From Istiophorus platypterus (taxonomy: Eukaryota; Chordata; Actinopteri; Istiophoriformes; Istiophoridae), in assembly GCA_016859345.1 (NCBI GenBank), contig CM029129.1, forward strand, positions 12,292,946-12,356,945: a stretch of 64,000 bases of DNA, read 5' to 3'. The notes under the pieces were generated by a model. That model was not told the origin of the DNA. It worked only from the letters and a program-made list of their open reading frames with translations, and made no database searches. Positions within the stretch are counted from its first letter, which is position 1. Each line of letters opens with the position of its first letter. Below, in pieces: positions 24,843 through 37,160 of the stretch. The translations under genes were made by a program, and so were the position numbers.

Positions 24843-27079
24843 CCCGTTGAAATAGAAAAAATAACTTAAGCTGGGCTGCACCATCTCTACGGATAGAAAG
24901 AAACAATCTTTTGACCTCTACATGTATATACTGCTGTACAGCAGTGTCTGCTGTACTTTGTGCTATCCAGTGTTGTTATGATTACGGCACGGCTGGTGTT
25001 GTTGTAGTGGTACACTTTGCAAATCCACTGCAGGTACCACCAGTTATTTCGTATCTTGGTCTAAGAGCTAGGCTTTGTCATTAAAATTTATCTGCAAATT
25101 GCAAATACTGTACATGCAGCAAATGGTTCCCAGACTATCTCTGTTCGGTGTGTCTTTAGTAATCCATGGCTGGGGAAAATTGTCTTAATCAGATATACAG
25201 TGAAATTTTTTTTTCATTGTTTAATTTTGAATTTCACTGAATACACATTCTAGTGTCACACAGCTTACACATTTCTACAAGTAGTGTTTCATAATGAAAA
25301 AGCCATAACCACCTATCACATTTTCCAAAGTAAAATATACACATATGTAATACAGGATTAAGAAATAAATCTTGCCCTCTCAATCAAAACGTGATTCTTG
25401 TCCCTTCTCTAGGCAAACTGTCTTTTAATCTAGCAGCCTTTCTCAAGGAAACCTTCAATAAAAGACCATGATAGATATAAATTGCTCTATCTACTATTAG
25501 TTTGGTTCACAGAGTATAAAATGTATGGCACATTGCCAAATTTCATTCATCAGGTAATTCATCCCTTCAATGTAGAGGTTGTGTTTTAGAAATTCCAGTT
25601 GTGACTGTTATTAAGCTAAACAGACAGGTGAGCGCCCTATTACTGAAACTTTCAAAACAAGTGTTTGTGATTCTATCACTTTACTATATCTGTTAAGAGT
25701 ATACCATAAGTAACTCTAGAAGCAGTATTGAATGTGTGAAATATAAGCATAATGTGACCAAAACTATCTGACAAACTATCATCATGTCTAAATTTTAGAC
25801 TTGCTCGGAGTGCTGCTGCCATATTTATATTTTTAATCTTTGAGCAAGCCTTTAGGGCCTTTTACACATGGGATAGAATAATTATTTTTTCCCACTGTGA
25901 ACTGAGCTGAGCAGTAAACAGCGCTTCATCTCTAGAGAAGCTTCCTGTTTTCTGCTGGCTCTCCCTAGAAGAAAAACAAAACTCCGCAGACCTATACAGA
26001 TGATTAGATTACCATGCCATGTGGTTCACTTATTGATAGTGGATTATCTTAATTGGTTCAGGAAATCATGAGAGCTGAACTCAGGCAGGTCTGATCATAA
26101 TAATTAGGGAATTCGTGCATGGCATTGAACTTTTGTTGAATTTTTTGTTTTGGTTTGCTTTGTTAAGCTTTGGTTTATACAAATGGGTTCTGTTCTTGCA
26201 TGCTTAGATGGATTGATTTACTCACTGGTGCATTTTAAGTAAATCCATATCCCGAATGGCTCTATTCAAATCTCAATAATGTTCCTTTTCATCAGTGGAT
26301 TACAGATGAATACCTCTTCTCATTTTATGTGAGAAGAAGGTAATTTGAATGAATGAGATGAGCAGTTCTTAGCAGCAACTATTAGCATTATTGTTCTATA
26401 GTTCTGTTACCCTGCCTCCTGTGGGCCATTTAGGATATACAGTGCTATTACTTCCAAATTTCTATATGAATATAGAATTAGTTTCTTTTTAATTCTAATC
26501 CTTTTAACAACAGCCTAAAGCAAAACAGGATTTATGTGCGACTGCCAGTTGAAGCATTGAATTATAGATCCATCTCCTGCATCTCACATATTTCCCTACG
26601 TAGTCACTTTCCTCGGGCACCACTGCCAGAGTCTTTTGATTACCCAAGTGCCTCATTTTGAAACCGAAAATCACTTGAATGATTCACCTCACGTAATGCA
26701 AAGCTTAACCTGCCAGGAGAGGAAAACGGGTCTCTCACCTGTGCTGTATGTATTGTTCTATATTTCCCTTTTCGCCTATAGCCTAAGTAAACTTAATCTT
26801 GCACGCGTGAACCTGCTTGCAAAGACATGAACGCCTTAGTATTCCCGAACCGGTGTTTTTGGAAATTAACGCGAGTGGGTTCCAAAATTAGATCCCGCAA
26901 CAGGATGAAAAGAGTAAAACCATAAAAACAATGTTTTTTGTAAAATTTTTCCATTTTTTTTTTTTTTTATATATATTTAAACGGTGCTGAAATAAAGCAG
27001 CGTATTGATTTATTGGCTAGATTGTCCCTAACATACCTTAACATTACTGGAGGAAGAAAAAAAAAAAACCCGCAGCGCG
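24843..27079 (+). other. vps36 3' UTR and spacer before thsd1
   Basis: About 2.2 kb with no supportable coding exon. The first part is the vps36 3' UTR, with AATAAA at 25457-25462. The rest is AT-rich and unremarkable until the GC-rich thsd1 promoter begins near 27080. In human, CKAP2 lies near VPS36 and THSD1; no ckap2 exon was recognised here. Confidence 0.6.
25457..25462 (+). terminator. Candidate polyadenylation signal of vps36
   Basis: A canonical AATAAA about 615 nt downstream of the vps36 stop. Another AATAAA occurs near 25365, so either could be used. Confidence 0.5.
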
Positions 27080-27371
27080 TTATGAATAATGTTCCGCGCG
27101 TCCCGGGCCGCGCGCAGCGGGTTCCCCGTCGCGCGCCCCCGGGCGCCGGCGCGCGCCCCCGGGGAGCTCGGGCCGGGGCTCCGTCGGGGCGACTCCGCCG
27201 AGCGTCGCCGAGCGTCGCCGAGCGTCGGCAGCACCTGGTCCGGGGGAAGGAGCGCGTTACCTGCGCACGGAGGGGGCCCGGCGCCGCGGCTTCCCCGACG
27301 GAGGAGCGGAGAGGAGAGGAGAGGAGAGGAGAGGAGAGGAGGGACAATGCTGCGAGGAGCCGGGAGGAGAT
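27080..27371 (+). promoter_or_regulatory. CpG-rich promoter and 5' UTR exon of thsd1
   Basis: A sharp switch from AT-rich sequence to a CpG- and GC-dense block with an imperfect CCGAGCGTCG triplication (27195-27228) and a GAGGA repeat (about 27309-27342). It ends at a consensus donor (GTGAGT beginning 27372). The next plus-strand acceptor that leads to the thsd1 start codon is at 28197, so the block likely contains the transcription start and a non-coding first exon. Open frames across it on both strands reflect base composition only. Confidence 0.65.
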
Positions 27372-28260
27372 GTGAGTAAAAAAAAACAAAAACGGCTTTA
27401 TTTTCCCCGACAACACCGAGAAAAGGCGACGGGAGCTGCGACCGCTGCGTCCCGGTGGCAACACATATGTTAACTGCAGTTTTAGAGTCATGTTTGTGAG
27501 GCTTGCGAGGTTTCGAACAAAGTTTCCAAAGAGGTGATATATTCAGCCTTCATGTTATTAAAGGCTCCTGATGGATAAGCACAGATACATTGGAGTAGAA
27601 GTGGAAAAATATTCAACTATTCGATTGGGAGATGACTATAGGCTAATAAGAAAGATTTATTCACGTAATAACATGAAGAATTGGACCCATTTCTTTATCC
27701 ACTAGTGTATTAAGAGTGGATGTATTAAATTTAGTACTTGAGGCCAATATGTGATTGCCATGCATGTGTTTGTTTCTGAGCCACAAAGTCAGTAGTTTAT
27801 TGTGTTTGTAAAGAAAAAAAAAAAAAAACACCTCACAAAATAAAGTTCAATCAGTGAAAAATAATCAATGAACACATTTCTAAGAAAAGTGAACATCAAG
27901 TAGCCCACTTGGTTATGCCGCTTGCTGTTATGGACAATGCCCTGCTACACTTGTGTGATGATGGCAGCTCTCCATACCCATTGTGAAGATGGAAGGAAGA
28001 GGAAGACGCCACTGTAAATCCAGAAAACTCACGGCCACAGCTTCTTGCTCTAGCCTTCCTGTTTTTCAAACCTCAGACGATCACACTGCTTCTTTCCTGC
28101 CTTCTCCTGTCTGATGACAAGCACAGTGCAGGTTGTGTCCTGCTACCTTAGTTGCGGATTACTTGTTTATTTCTTCTGATTCGTCTCTGCTTTGTAGAGG
28201 TCAGGGATGGTGGAAGAGGACGGTCATGTGGTGTAGGAAAACAGAGGCACGGACTTCGGA

Positions 28261-31200
28261 ATGCCACGGGCTTTCTCACTGCTGCCCTTCCTGCTGGCGC
28301 TCATGGGATGTGGTGAGGGTCGCTAAACCATCTTAATAACATAACTGAATGTTCGAAAAGGTTGACAGAATAAATAATTTGTACTTTATCTGATCAAGCC
28401 TACGCTTGTTAACTGGGCTGCACAACTCCTTATTCTGCCGTGGGCTCTCATTCAAATGGGAGAGGGAAGTTGAGCTGAAGGAAAGGGCAGAGGAGTGAAG
28501 GGGATAATGGAGGTTAAGCCTCTTCCTCTTTGCATTGTTAGGATGTGAGTATTGCACAAAATGATGTAAACAGTAAATAGCACAACAGCTCTTAAAATAA
28601 TATGCTACTACTGCTACAACTGAATTTTTTCCCTGCATACTGATATTGTATAGATATACTCACATGATCTGCAGTAATTCTATAGCATACTACTATAGAT
28701 GCATATCAGTTGTTATTGGATCCACAGTGTCTGCACTGAAAATGAGTTTATAAATTGGTTTGACTGGGGAAATTCCATCATTTGTGTCTATGTGGTTGTT
28801 AAAATTGAGTTTGATATCACTTTGACAGGAAATTCAGCAAAAGGTCTATACATAATTTATTGTTATATAATTGTATATGGGATTTTTTTTATATCATGAA
28901 TCGTGAATCATGATGCATAATTATGTTGTCAAAATTAACCCTACATAGCAATTAACATAGCACATTTCACCTGGACTGATATTTAAAATCTGTGAGAGTA
29001 TAATTAAAAATGACAGTTCAGATTTGACTTCCACCATTCAAGTCCAAACATTAATTAGACAACTGTTCATATAACTTTGTACATCTAAACAGATATTATG
29101 ATATATCAGTTCTAGACAAAGTCATGTTATTGAATCACTACAGCAAATTGAACCAGAAACACATCCTATGAATATGGTAACAGTAAACTTCAAAAAAAAA
29201 AAAGAAAAGAAAAAGCAGATATACAAAAAGCAGACATAAAAAAATACACAAAGAAACTATATTTAGAAGATCTGTGATACCACATTTTACCCAAATTTGA
29301 CATATTCAGAAATTTTTGTGCAAAATGGCAGGTAAAATGTTCTTTTATCTTTGCCCTGTCTCACTTCTGTCCATCCTTTCCTGTAGCTTTTGCAGGGCTC
29401 AGTATCTGGCCTTCCTTTCACATTGCCCTTAGCAACGCCAGTGTATTTGTGGACTTCATCACAAAATCCAACATCAGCACCATCGCGAGCCTCTCTCTGG
29501 TCAACACGGAAACCAACACCACCCTTCTGACCAGGACTCTTCCAAACGACCATTCGGCCGGTAGGGTGGAGTTCAACTGCTCCTGCTTCCTGTATGCAGG
29601 AACTTTCAGGTTCCTGCTGAGGCAGACCAGCACCACAGCTGTTTCTCAGGCTAATGGCACAGTCATCAGCAGCAGAGAGAGTACCACCTGGTGGTGGAGT
29701 TCAGAGCTGCAGGTGCAGTGGCCTACCTTTCACATCGCCGTGGAGAGGGCTGGAAACAACTCGGGATCTTTCCAGGCAAGACAAACAAGATTTCAGACTT
29801 TAAACACTAAGTTGGATTTTTCTGCTGCAGAATGATTCTCATACTTCTCTTCCTCTGTCTCTCAACAGGTTGGGTTATCCACAAATGAACACTTTCAGGC
29901 TTGTTCCAGAGGCGGCGACTCTGCTCTCCTCTTAGAGGTCAGCTACATGGAGTACAATCAGATTGGTCGAAACAGCATCGAAAAGGTCCGAGCCCGCACA
30001 AGACACCCAGTTAGACCCCTCCGTTCCCAGAGTGTGGAGCTGTCCTGTGTGTTCCTGTTTACAGAAAGAGACTTCATACGAGTGGCTCTGCGGTCAACTC
30101 ATACAGACCAGGAGGTGAAGAGCTCTGGTCCTCTCTACCTGTCGCGTATCTTCTCCTATAAACTTCTTGTGGAAAATGGCAATACTTACAAGAGTGGTTG
30201 TGAAGGGACTATGGCTGTTAAACTGATAACCCCACCATGCGCTCACATCAGTGGGAAAGTTTTGCTGTATAAGGATGCAGGTGTAGGAGGAGGAGCTGCT
30301 GTTTCCTCTGGGACTGGAGCAGGTGGAACAGCACTAATGGGCTTTGGTCCAGAGGAGCCCTCCTCTCCTCCATTGGCCTACAACTGGCTAACTCAGGGAG
30401 AGAATGAGACAGAATTCAACTGTTCTGTGTTTTACCCAGGGAAGAATAAGTACTGCTTTCGCTTTGTTTTCAACTTCAGTCGCTCTCCCAGTCCAGCACA
30501 GACCTGTTTGGTGGTGCACAGGAGCGCAGGTGAGATCTGATGCATTGACATTTTCATGTTTTGCAGCTGCCAAGAATACATTTACACTCTCCTCCTGCTT
30601 GCCATTCAGCAGTGTCATTGGAGCAGGCCTGCAGTGATTTTCTCAAGACCTGAATTTTGAAGGAGGGAAAGAGTCGCTTTGCTATAGTCATCCCGATTTT
30701 CCAACATTGATAAAATCCAGTGGGGTATAAAAACCTCTTAAACTTCTCATGTGAACCTCTGTGCTTTTCCTACTACGGCAAATCAAAATTTCGGCTGCAA
30801 AAAAGGCCTATCTTGTAACATATAGACCACAATGTCGAAATCAATTAAAATTTGTAAATGATTTTGCCTAAGTAATTTGTTAGTTGCAGTTATGACTAGC
30901 TCCTGATTACTGGTTCTATGAGTTCTTGTTGTTTTTTTAACTTTTTGAGTATTATATATTAACAGATTCAACAATTAAGCATTTTAAACCACAAAAATGT
31001 AGTCATATTTTAGTTATGGTAAACCATGTTACTCACTCACGTGATTTGTCTGTTTTTGTAGCAAATGTGTAATGATTTGCAATCATTGTATCATGAAAAA
31101 AATGACTTCAGGTTGATGGTGCATTATTATGCACTGAAGTCAAACTCTAAGAGGAGAAAATAGACATTAACATTTTCAGTGTGGTAATCTTTAATATGTT

Positions 31201-33846
31201 ATAAAAATGCAGTACGCAATTCATCAAATAGAACCCCAAAAATCAGTGCCAACACAGCACGTTACCATAATACAGAAAGTAGGCATTGAAACCTGCAGTT
31301 GACCTGCCATGCCACTATATTAACCCTCATATTCCCTTACACATTCCAGTGTAGCAAATTGATAAATACGTAATGTCACATCATACTGAAGTATCAATCT
31401 CAGCACATAATTATTTTTAATTTTTGTATACAGATACACAATTAGGTTATTCATAAGCATTACCAATGTTTTACACTTGCATTATTTCAGCCCTCCGACA
31501 TTTTCTGGGTCATGCAACAAGTACTGATTTTTCTTTTTATCTGCAGCATTATTACTTTTCCGCTGGATTTTTATTTCTTCAAAACAGTGTCAGCATTACA
31601 TAAACATATAGTGAAAACTTCTCTGGCCTCTTACATGTGATCATTTTTTAAAGTAATCAAGACTTGCAATTAAAGTGCATTTATTAACAATTTTTGATTA
31701 TTGTTTTCTCCTTAGATTTATGGGGGCCCTGGCAGCCATGGAGTCTGTGCAGCGTGAGCTGTGGAGAGGGGGTGAGGGAGCGAGCGCGCAAGTGTTTGCT
31801 GTCCAGTAATGGAGGGATGCAGTGCACTGGAATGGTGAAGGAACAGTCAATCTGCTCACTGGAGGACTGTGTCGGTCGGTCACTTCACGGCAAATCTCCT
31901 TTTATCTCGTACCCTCTCTCTGTCCCCAGATTTTCTGTGCAATTTCACTCATCTGTCCTCATCTTTTCAAAGATATAAACCAGATACACTGTGGAGAATG
32001 CATACTTGTACGTATTAACATAATTGTCTCCCTTTCCTCCCCAGTGTTCCCGGCTCCTTCCCCATCCCTCCCAACTTTACCTGTCGAAGTTGCACCCTTA
32101 GGTGGGAACATGGTCATGGTGGCTGGTATCTCCATTTGCCTGGCTGTGATTCTGGCCACTGTTGTAGTGACTTTGTGGAGAAAGCTTTGCCAGACCCCTC
32201 AGTGCAGCTCTGTCCGCAGAGGCTCCATGCATTCCCCTGGGGGGCGGAAGTTGTCCGATGAGGCCTCCATCTGTGGACACAGCCTTCAAAGACCCAGCCT
32301 GTCGGATGGCCATGGTCCACCAGGGAGCGTGGCTGTGGGTATGGCCCAGGAAGACAGGCCTTCCCCGTGTAGTCAGCCGCTCTCACAGACCCTAATGATG
32401 CCTCTCTCACATAACCCAGAAAGGCTGTCCCCCACAGGTCAGAAGATGTTGCCGCCAATATTTGGGTATGTTTAGAATATTGTTTATTTTCATCACACAT
32501 ACCACATTATTGTCAAACTTATTCTGTCACTCTCCAGTCTCAGAAAATAGATTACCATTATCAACTCTCTTTAGGTACCGACTGGCTCAGCAGCAGTTGA
32601 AAGAAATGAAAAAGAAGGGGTTAAAGGAGGCCACACAGCTGTACCATGTCTCTTCAAGCCCAGTCCATGACACCTTGGTGGAGACGTCTGCTTCACCCAC
32701 CAACTCCCCGATTCCTACCCCAACTGGATTCGCTCATTCTGCCCTCCCTTTAGGCCTCCAGGACGACACCAACCACAGCCATTTTCGTATTGCAGCACCC
32801 TTTTCTGAGCAGAATTCGAGGGTCACACCAGACAGACTCAGTCCCAGAGTGGAGCTGGTCTTGGGTCCTCCTGTCTCTACTAATGGGGGCAGCTCAAAGT
32901 GGCGTGACCGCACTGCCGACTGGGTGGAGATGGTAGAGAGGAGTGGTTTAGCAGGTCTCAGAGTAGGAGGAGGGGATGCAGGAAACTCCAATCACAAGAA
33001 TCCACATTTCCGCCGGACCTCCAGTTTCAATGATACCAAGCCCCAGCCCCCATCTTCTGCACATTCCAGACACTTCAGAGAACGTAGCATGACCCAGGTC
33101 ACCTGTCCAATTTTACTTGTCTTTATCTATATATTGTAGGTCAGATTTGTCTTTTTCAAGTTTAATAAAGATTATACATTGTCCATTTTCAGGTGGGATC
33201 TCGAACCCTCCCTGAAGGAAGTTGTTGGAAGAAAGGAGGATGGGAGAGGCAGCCATACCGCTCTTACCCCATTCCAGAGCATGGGGTCTCAGAGTGGGCT
33301 AAATCTAGACCTCAGAGAAATGACCAGAGGAATCCCTGGATAGAGATAGCTGCTTCTTCTCACAAGAGTGAACTCAAACATACAGGGAACAACGCTAACA
33401 GCATTCTAGCATCTGAGAATCATGCTAAAAGAGATCTCAGTGGCACTGGAGAAAGGCAAAGGAGTGGTGAGCCCGGAGGTGTAGGGAGAGACGGGATTTC
33501 AGGAATCGGGGGTCCAGCCGCGAGGCCTGTCAATTCTAACCTGCTGACCATGGATCGGGCAGAGCGGGCTGAGCAGAACTGGAACCGTCGCGGCCCATCG
33601 CCTATCCAGAGGAACATCCTAGCCCGGAAATTAAAGGAGGCTCAGTCCTGCTCTGGGGTTAAGGGGCGGCAGCGAAGCTCCACCTTTAGTTTTTCATCCT
33701 CTGAGCAGAGCAAAGGTCGCTGCCACTCTCTGCCGATGCCTGGAGACTACGGCACCAGTGGCAGCTCACCCTACAGGCTGAGCGAGGCAGAACAGAGGAT
33801 GTTGGACCTAGATCTGTCCTCATCATATGCAGGGGAGGAGGTGTAG
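28261..33846 (+). CDS. thsd1: Thrombospondin type-1 domain-containing protein 1
   Basis: Seven coding exons: 28261-28312, 29396-29775, 29869-30529, 31716-31874, 32045-32465, 32575-33097, 33193-33846; 949 aa (human 852). A TAG in frame at 28234-28236 supports the start. Residues 1-17 begin a signal peptide. A large N-glycosylated ectodomain follows. The TSP1 repeat (about 365-416) has WGPWQPWSLCSVSCGEG and six cysteines. The transmembrane helix is at about 440-461, and a long basic, Ser-rich tail carries the hallmark YRLAQQQLKEMKKKG and, near the end, LSEAEQRMLDL. THSD1 is an endothelial membrane protein of nascent and focal adhesions, linked in humans to aneurysm. Introns: the second has a GC donor (CAG|GCAAGA); the fourth is 170 nt with a weak donor (GTCGGT); exon 2 has an alternative in-frame acceptor 9 nt upstream. 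Confidence 0.93.
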
Positions 33847-34573
33847 GTGACACAGGTTTATAACACTATACCCGGGTTGATTTGCCATTTCCATTTCAAT
33901 TCATCCCTACCCTAAATCCTTTCTGCGACATTTTTTGACTTTAACCTAATATTAACACAGACATGCATACGGATGAAGATTGCACCATATTAAGAAATTT
34001 AGAGACCTTGCTTACCTATAAGAAGGAGAGCAAAAATAAGATATTTAAGTTTATTCTATTTGAATTTTTTAGCTATTGCATTTTTAATTGTAATTGTTTT
34101 AATGTTTCATATTTTGATTGTCATTATAAACATATGTTTGTCTAGTTCAGAGAGTCTTTTCATGACACTTTTGGAATAAGTTTCTTTGTATATCAACTAC
34201 TGGTACAGTATTTAGCATAATAAGTCATATTTATAATTATAATCTGTTTAAGGACTGTTTTTTGCAAAGTTCACCCATTACAGCAATAGTATCCAGTCGT
34301 GACTCTGTTTGAGGACACACAAACATGAACATAAGCAAGGCAGTGTGACTGAGGTGCTGTTTATTTTATTGTTTGAGTAATATCATACACTTTATAGAAA
34401 AGAAATGCTTACTGGAAAAACAGAAGATACTTTACAATGGACATTGGTAATAGTTTCAAAAATTAAGCAAAGGGAGAAATTAAAATATATAGACTTTAAA
34501 CATGGCATTAGTCTTTGTTATTATTTCTTATCATCATTCCGTATCACACAAGGGACTGTGAAGTCTGCCCTCT
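33847..34573. other. Convergent 3' UTR region of thsd1 and fgl1
   Basis: AT-rich sequence between two stop codons that face each other. It holds the 3' UTR of thsd1 (no clear AATAAA seen) and that of the fgl1-like gene, whose polyadenylation signals lie at 34360-34370 on the minus strand. No coding exon is recognised. Confidence 0.65.
34360..34370 (-). terminator. Overlapping polyadenylation signals of the fgl1-like gene
   Basis: Plus-strand TTTATTTTATT gives two overlapping AATAAA hexamers on the minus strand, about 205 nt after the fgl1-like stop codon. Confidence 0.6.
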
Positions 34574-36955
34574 TTAAATTTCCCCTGCTCCGCTGCCGAT
34601 CATGTCCAAGAAAACCAGAGGCCGCACCTTCATGGCAGTGTGTCTGAGGGAATACCAAAGGCCTTTCCAGGTCCCCCACACTATACCATTGTCATAATTG
34701 CCCTTGTACTTCCCTTTGCGGTAGAACTTCCCATTTAGGTTGGCTGCATGACATCTGTAGATAGAAGGTTAATAAAGAATGTGTAACATTTTTATCAAAT
34801 AACAAATTTAAGTGATTCAACCTTAATCTATTTTAAAGCTTTTGTATTTGCTACACTGTACATGAAGAAGACCGTTTTAAACAACAGCAATGTTTTACAA
34901 TAAAATGGAAAGAACTACATCCTTGGCCTCATCCTTGGCTCTCTCCATTGTTCAGTAGGCAAAACAAAACCCAGTCCAGAAACTCAAACTTTATTTCCAG
35001 ACAGGACATCACAGTTAAAGTGGTAAGGCTCATGCAATGATCAAACAGAAGGAAGATAACAGAGTACTGGTAGGGGTGATTCGGCTTAATTTAATAGGTC
35101 TCACCTGTTGAACCACCATCCCCCCTTATTCTCCTGGGCACAGCTGCCCTGAAGGTAGCGGTCATTGTCCTGTCAATCACCATCATCAGCATTATCACAG
35201 TCATCATCTCCACATTGTCAATAATCCTGCAACTGTTAGCACCATAAAAATACCATAATGGAATCGGTAAAAAGGGATGGATGACTAACCTGGTCCCTAG
35301 TACTGAACTGCATGCCACTGAGGCAGGCAGACCACTGCTCCACCATTCCCCCACCACTGGTCAGAGCATCTCCAGCTCGGCCACTGTAGATCCCATACTG
35401 GAGACGATACTTATCCTGGGGTGGGCACAAGAGCAAGTAATGTTGGGAATTGCAGGTGCTTCTCAGACCAAGAAAAAGAACTATAAAATTGTTTCTCTTA
35501 CAGCCTCATCAGTGATCCTGAAGTTCTCATAAAATGCATAACTTCTGTGTCCATCCCAGTCCATTAGATCTATCTTCACCAGGTTCTTACCTTTAAGACA
35601 ATGAAATGCAGAAAATTATTGAGAAATAAGTAGCCAATCAGGTAGAGGATAAGACTATTTCAAAATAAAATAAAACGTATGAAAGTATGTGTCAAAAAGG
35701 AACTTATATTGCATTTTATTTGCATTTTAGAATTTCTTTTTGTGGATTACATAATTGCTGACCTTCTGAGAGCAGAGAGTAAATGTGCTCGTTCCCCAAC
35801 CAAAACTCATCATTCCACAGTTTAAAGTCACCAAAGCCGTCTCTGTAGTCGACCCAGTCTCTAAAATGAGAAGTAGACAGATGTTTTACATCTAATGAAA
35901 CATCTGTTTAAGCTCTATCATTTCCTACATTGTAATGTCACTGATGCTGGGCTTTGTAAGCAATGTGGGAATTTTCCCAGATACTAACATACATGGGATA
36001 TTCTCTCTGCTTGAATACCTATTGAAATCAACTTTTCCATGCCGGCGTCTCTGAAAAACTGTCCACCCTCCTCCATCTTCCATGTCACAGTAGACCAAAA
36101 ATGGCTCCTGATGTAAATTGGGTCTGATGCGGTAGAAACCACTCGATGGTCTAAGTCTGTCAAACAGTTCAGAACAATCTAGGAGGAGAGCATTGAAAAA
36201 GCCATCATCATTATCATCATTACTATTGTAATTTGTAATATACTGTGCTTTGTATTGCATAATTAGGTAATTATAAACAACAAAACTATAGTTTAACTTA
36301 AAATGAACACCGAAAGATTAGGATGACATAATTAGAGCTTTTCTCACCTTTGTCATGTACAATCAAACTGCCTGCTGGTGGAAGTGGTTTCACCAGCGTC
36401 ATGTCAGAGCTGTCAAATGTCATACTACCGTTGAGGTTTAAACCAGAGGCTGTGTCAGTTTCATGTTTAGTTTTAGGCACAGCAGGTTGAACTGGACGGA
36501 AATATTTGTGCATCTGCAAGTGCTCAACCTGCCAAGTCGTGATAAAGAGTTTTCTCTCCAGATTCCTTATGCTGCGCTTGAGAACTGCAACTTCTAGCCC
36601 ACATGAGTCTTTTGCCTTGAAAGAAGAAAACCAGTTTCAAGATGTCTGTGACATTTCTAATCTTGTTTTTAATACTATACTGGTATCCAGAAAGAGGATG
36701 GCAAAAGCATAAATCCACCCACACAGGGATCTAAGAAACAGAGTTTATTTATGGCCTTTCTGGGAATGACCCTCTTTAACAACCAGCCTGTAATTAACAC
36801 TTTTTCAAACAAAGATTCACTATTTTCAGTTTCAACATAAAAATAAAAAGAGAAACATATCTTGAAAGCATTAAAGAGTAGGATCATTGACTTACTGAAA
36901 AATGTGTAGAAAAGGCCATTGGGCATACCAGAGCCAACAACAGCAACACTGACAT
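34574..36955 (-). CDS. fgl1: Fibrinogen-like protein 1 (hepassocin-like) secreted factor
   Basis: Eight exons (minus): 36896-36955, 36348-36615, 36019-36178, 35763-35860, 35502-35590, 35290-35415, 35105-35169, 34574-34754; 348 aa, a little longer than human FGL1 (312). MSVLLLLALVCPMAFS is a signal peptide. Residues about 21-60 form a short helical segment with one Cys, suited to dimerisation. A Ser/Thr/Pro linker leads to the fibrinogen C-terminal domain from DCSELFDRL (about 110) onward, with FLVYCDMEDGGGWTVFQRR, LWNDEFWLGN, YGIYSGRAGDAL and GGWWFNRCHAANLNG. FGL1 is liver-secreted, mitogenic for hepatocytes and a LAG-3 ligand in mammals. A TATA box and an HNF1-like motif upstream fit a liver gene. 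The fibrinogen-domain family is certain; the fgl1 assignment among fish paralogues is likely but not proven. Confidence 0.8.
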
Positions 36956-37005
36956 GATGTTCCCCGCTGCAATATCAGTCTGAAATTTTAAATACAATAC
37001 ATATA

Positions 37006-37016
37006 TTAATGATTAA
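37006..37016. promoter_or_regulatory. HNF1-like palindromic site in the 5' intron of fgl1
   Basis: TTAATGATTAA matches the core of the HNF1 consensus (GTTAATNATTAAC) on both half-sites. It lies between a putative 5' UTR exon (ending at 37085) and the coding start of fgl1. It would fit hepatic expression. A match of this length can arise by chance in AT-rich DNA. Confidence 0.4.
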
Positions 37017-37084
37017 AAAAAACAGATACTGGTCAGGTAACAACAATTCTTCAAACTTGAAAAATCTCTGCATCACAAGCCTAC

Positions 37085-37160
37085 CTTCATTTCACAATGC
37101 CGCCCCTTGTTTTCCTCTTTCAGTGTTCTTTTCCTCTACAATGTGTCAGTATTATTTATA
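37085..37160 (-). promoter_or_regulatory. TATA box and non-coding first exon of fgl1
   Basis: On the minus strand CCTATAAATAA (TATAAATA at 37160-37153) lies about 70 bases before a donor (AAG|GTAGGC, exon end 37085). The next acceptor (TTTCAG, near 36980) precedes the start codon. A start about 25-30 nt after the TATA box, near 37125, would give a 5' UTR exon of some 40 nt. This is inferred from motif spacing. Confidence 0.5.

Noticed and set aside
26967..27491. Arg/Pro/Gly-rich open frames of up to 174 codons on both strands
   Set aside because: They span a CpG island at the thsd1 5' end; composition alone explains them and they resemble no protein.
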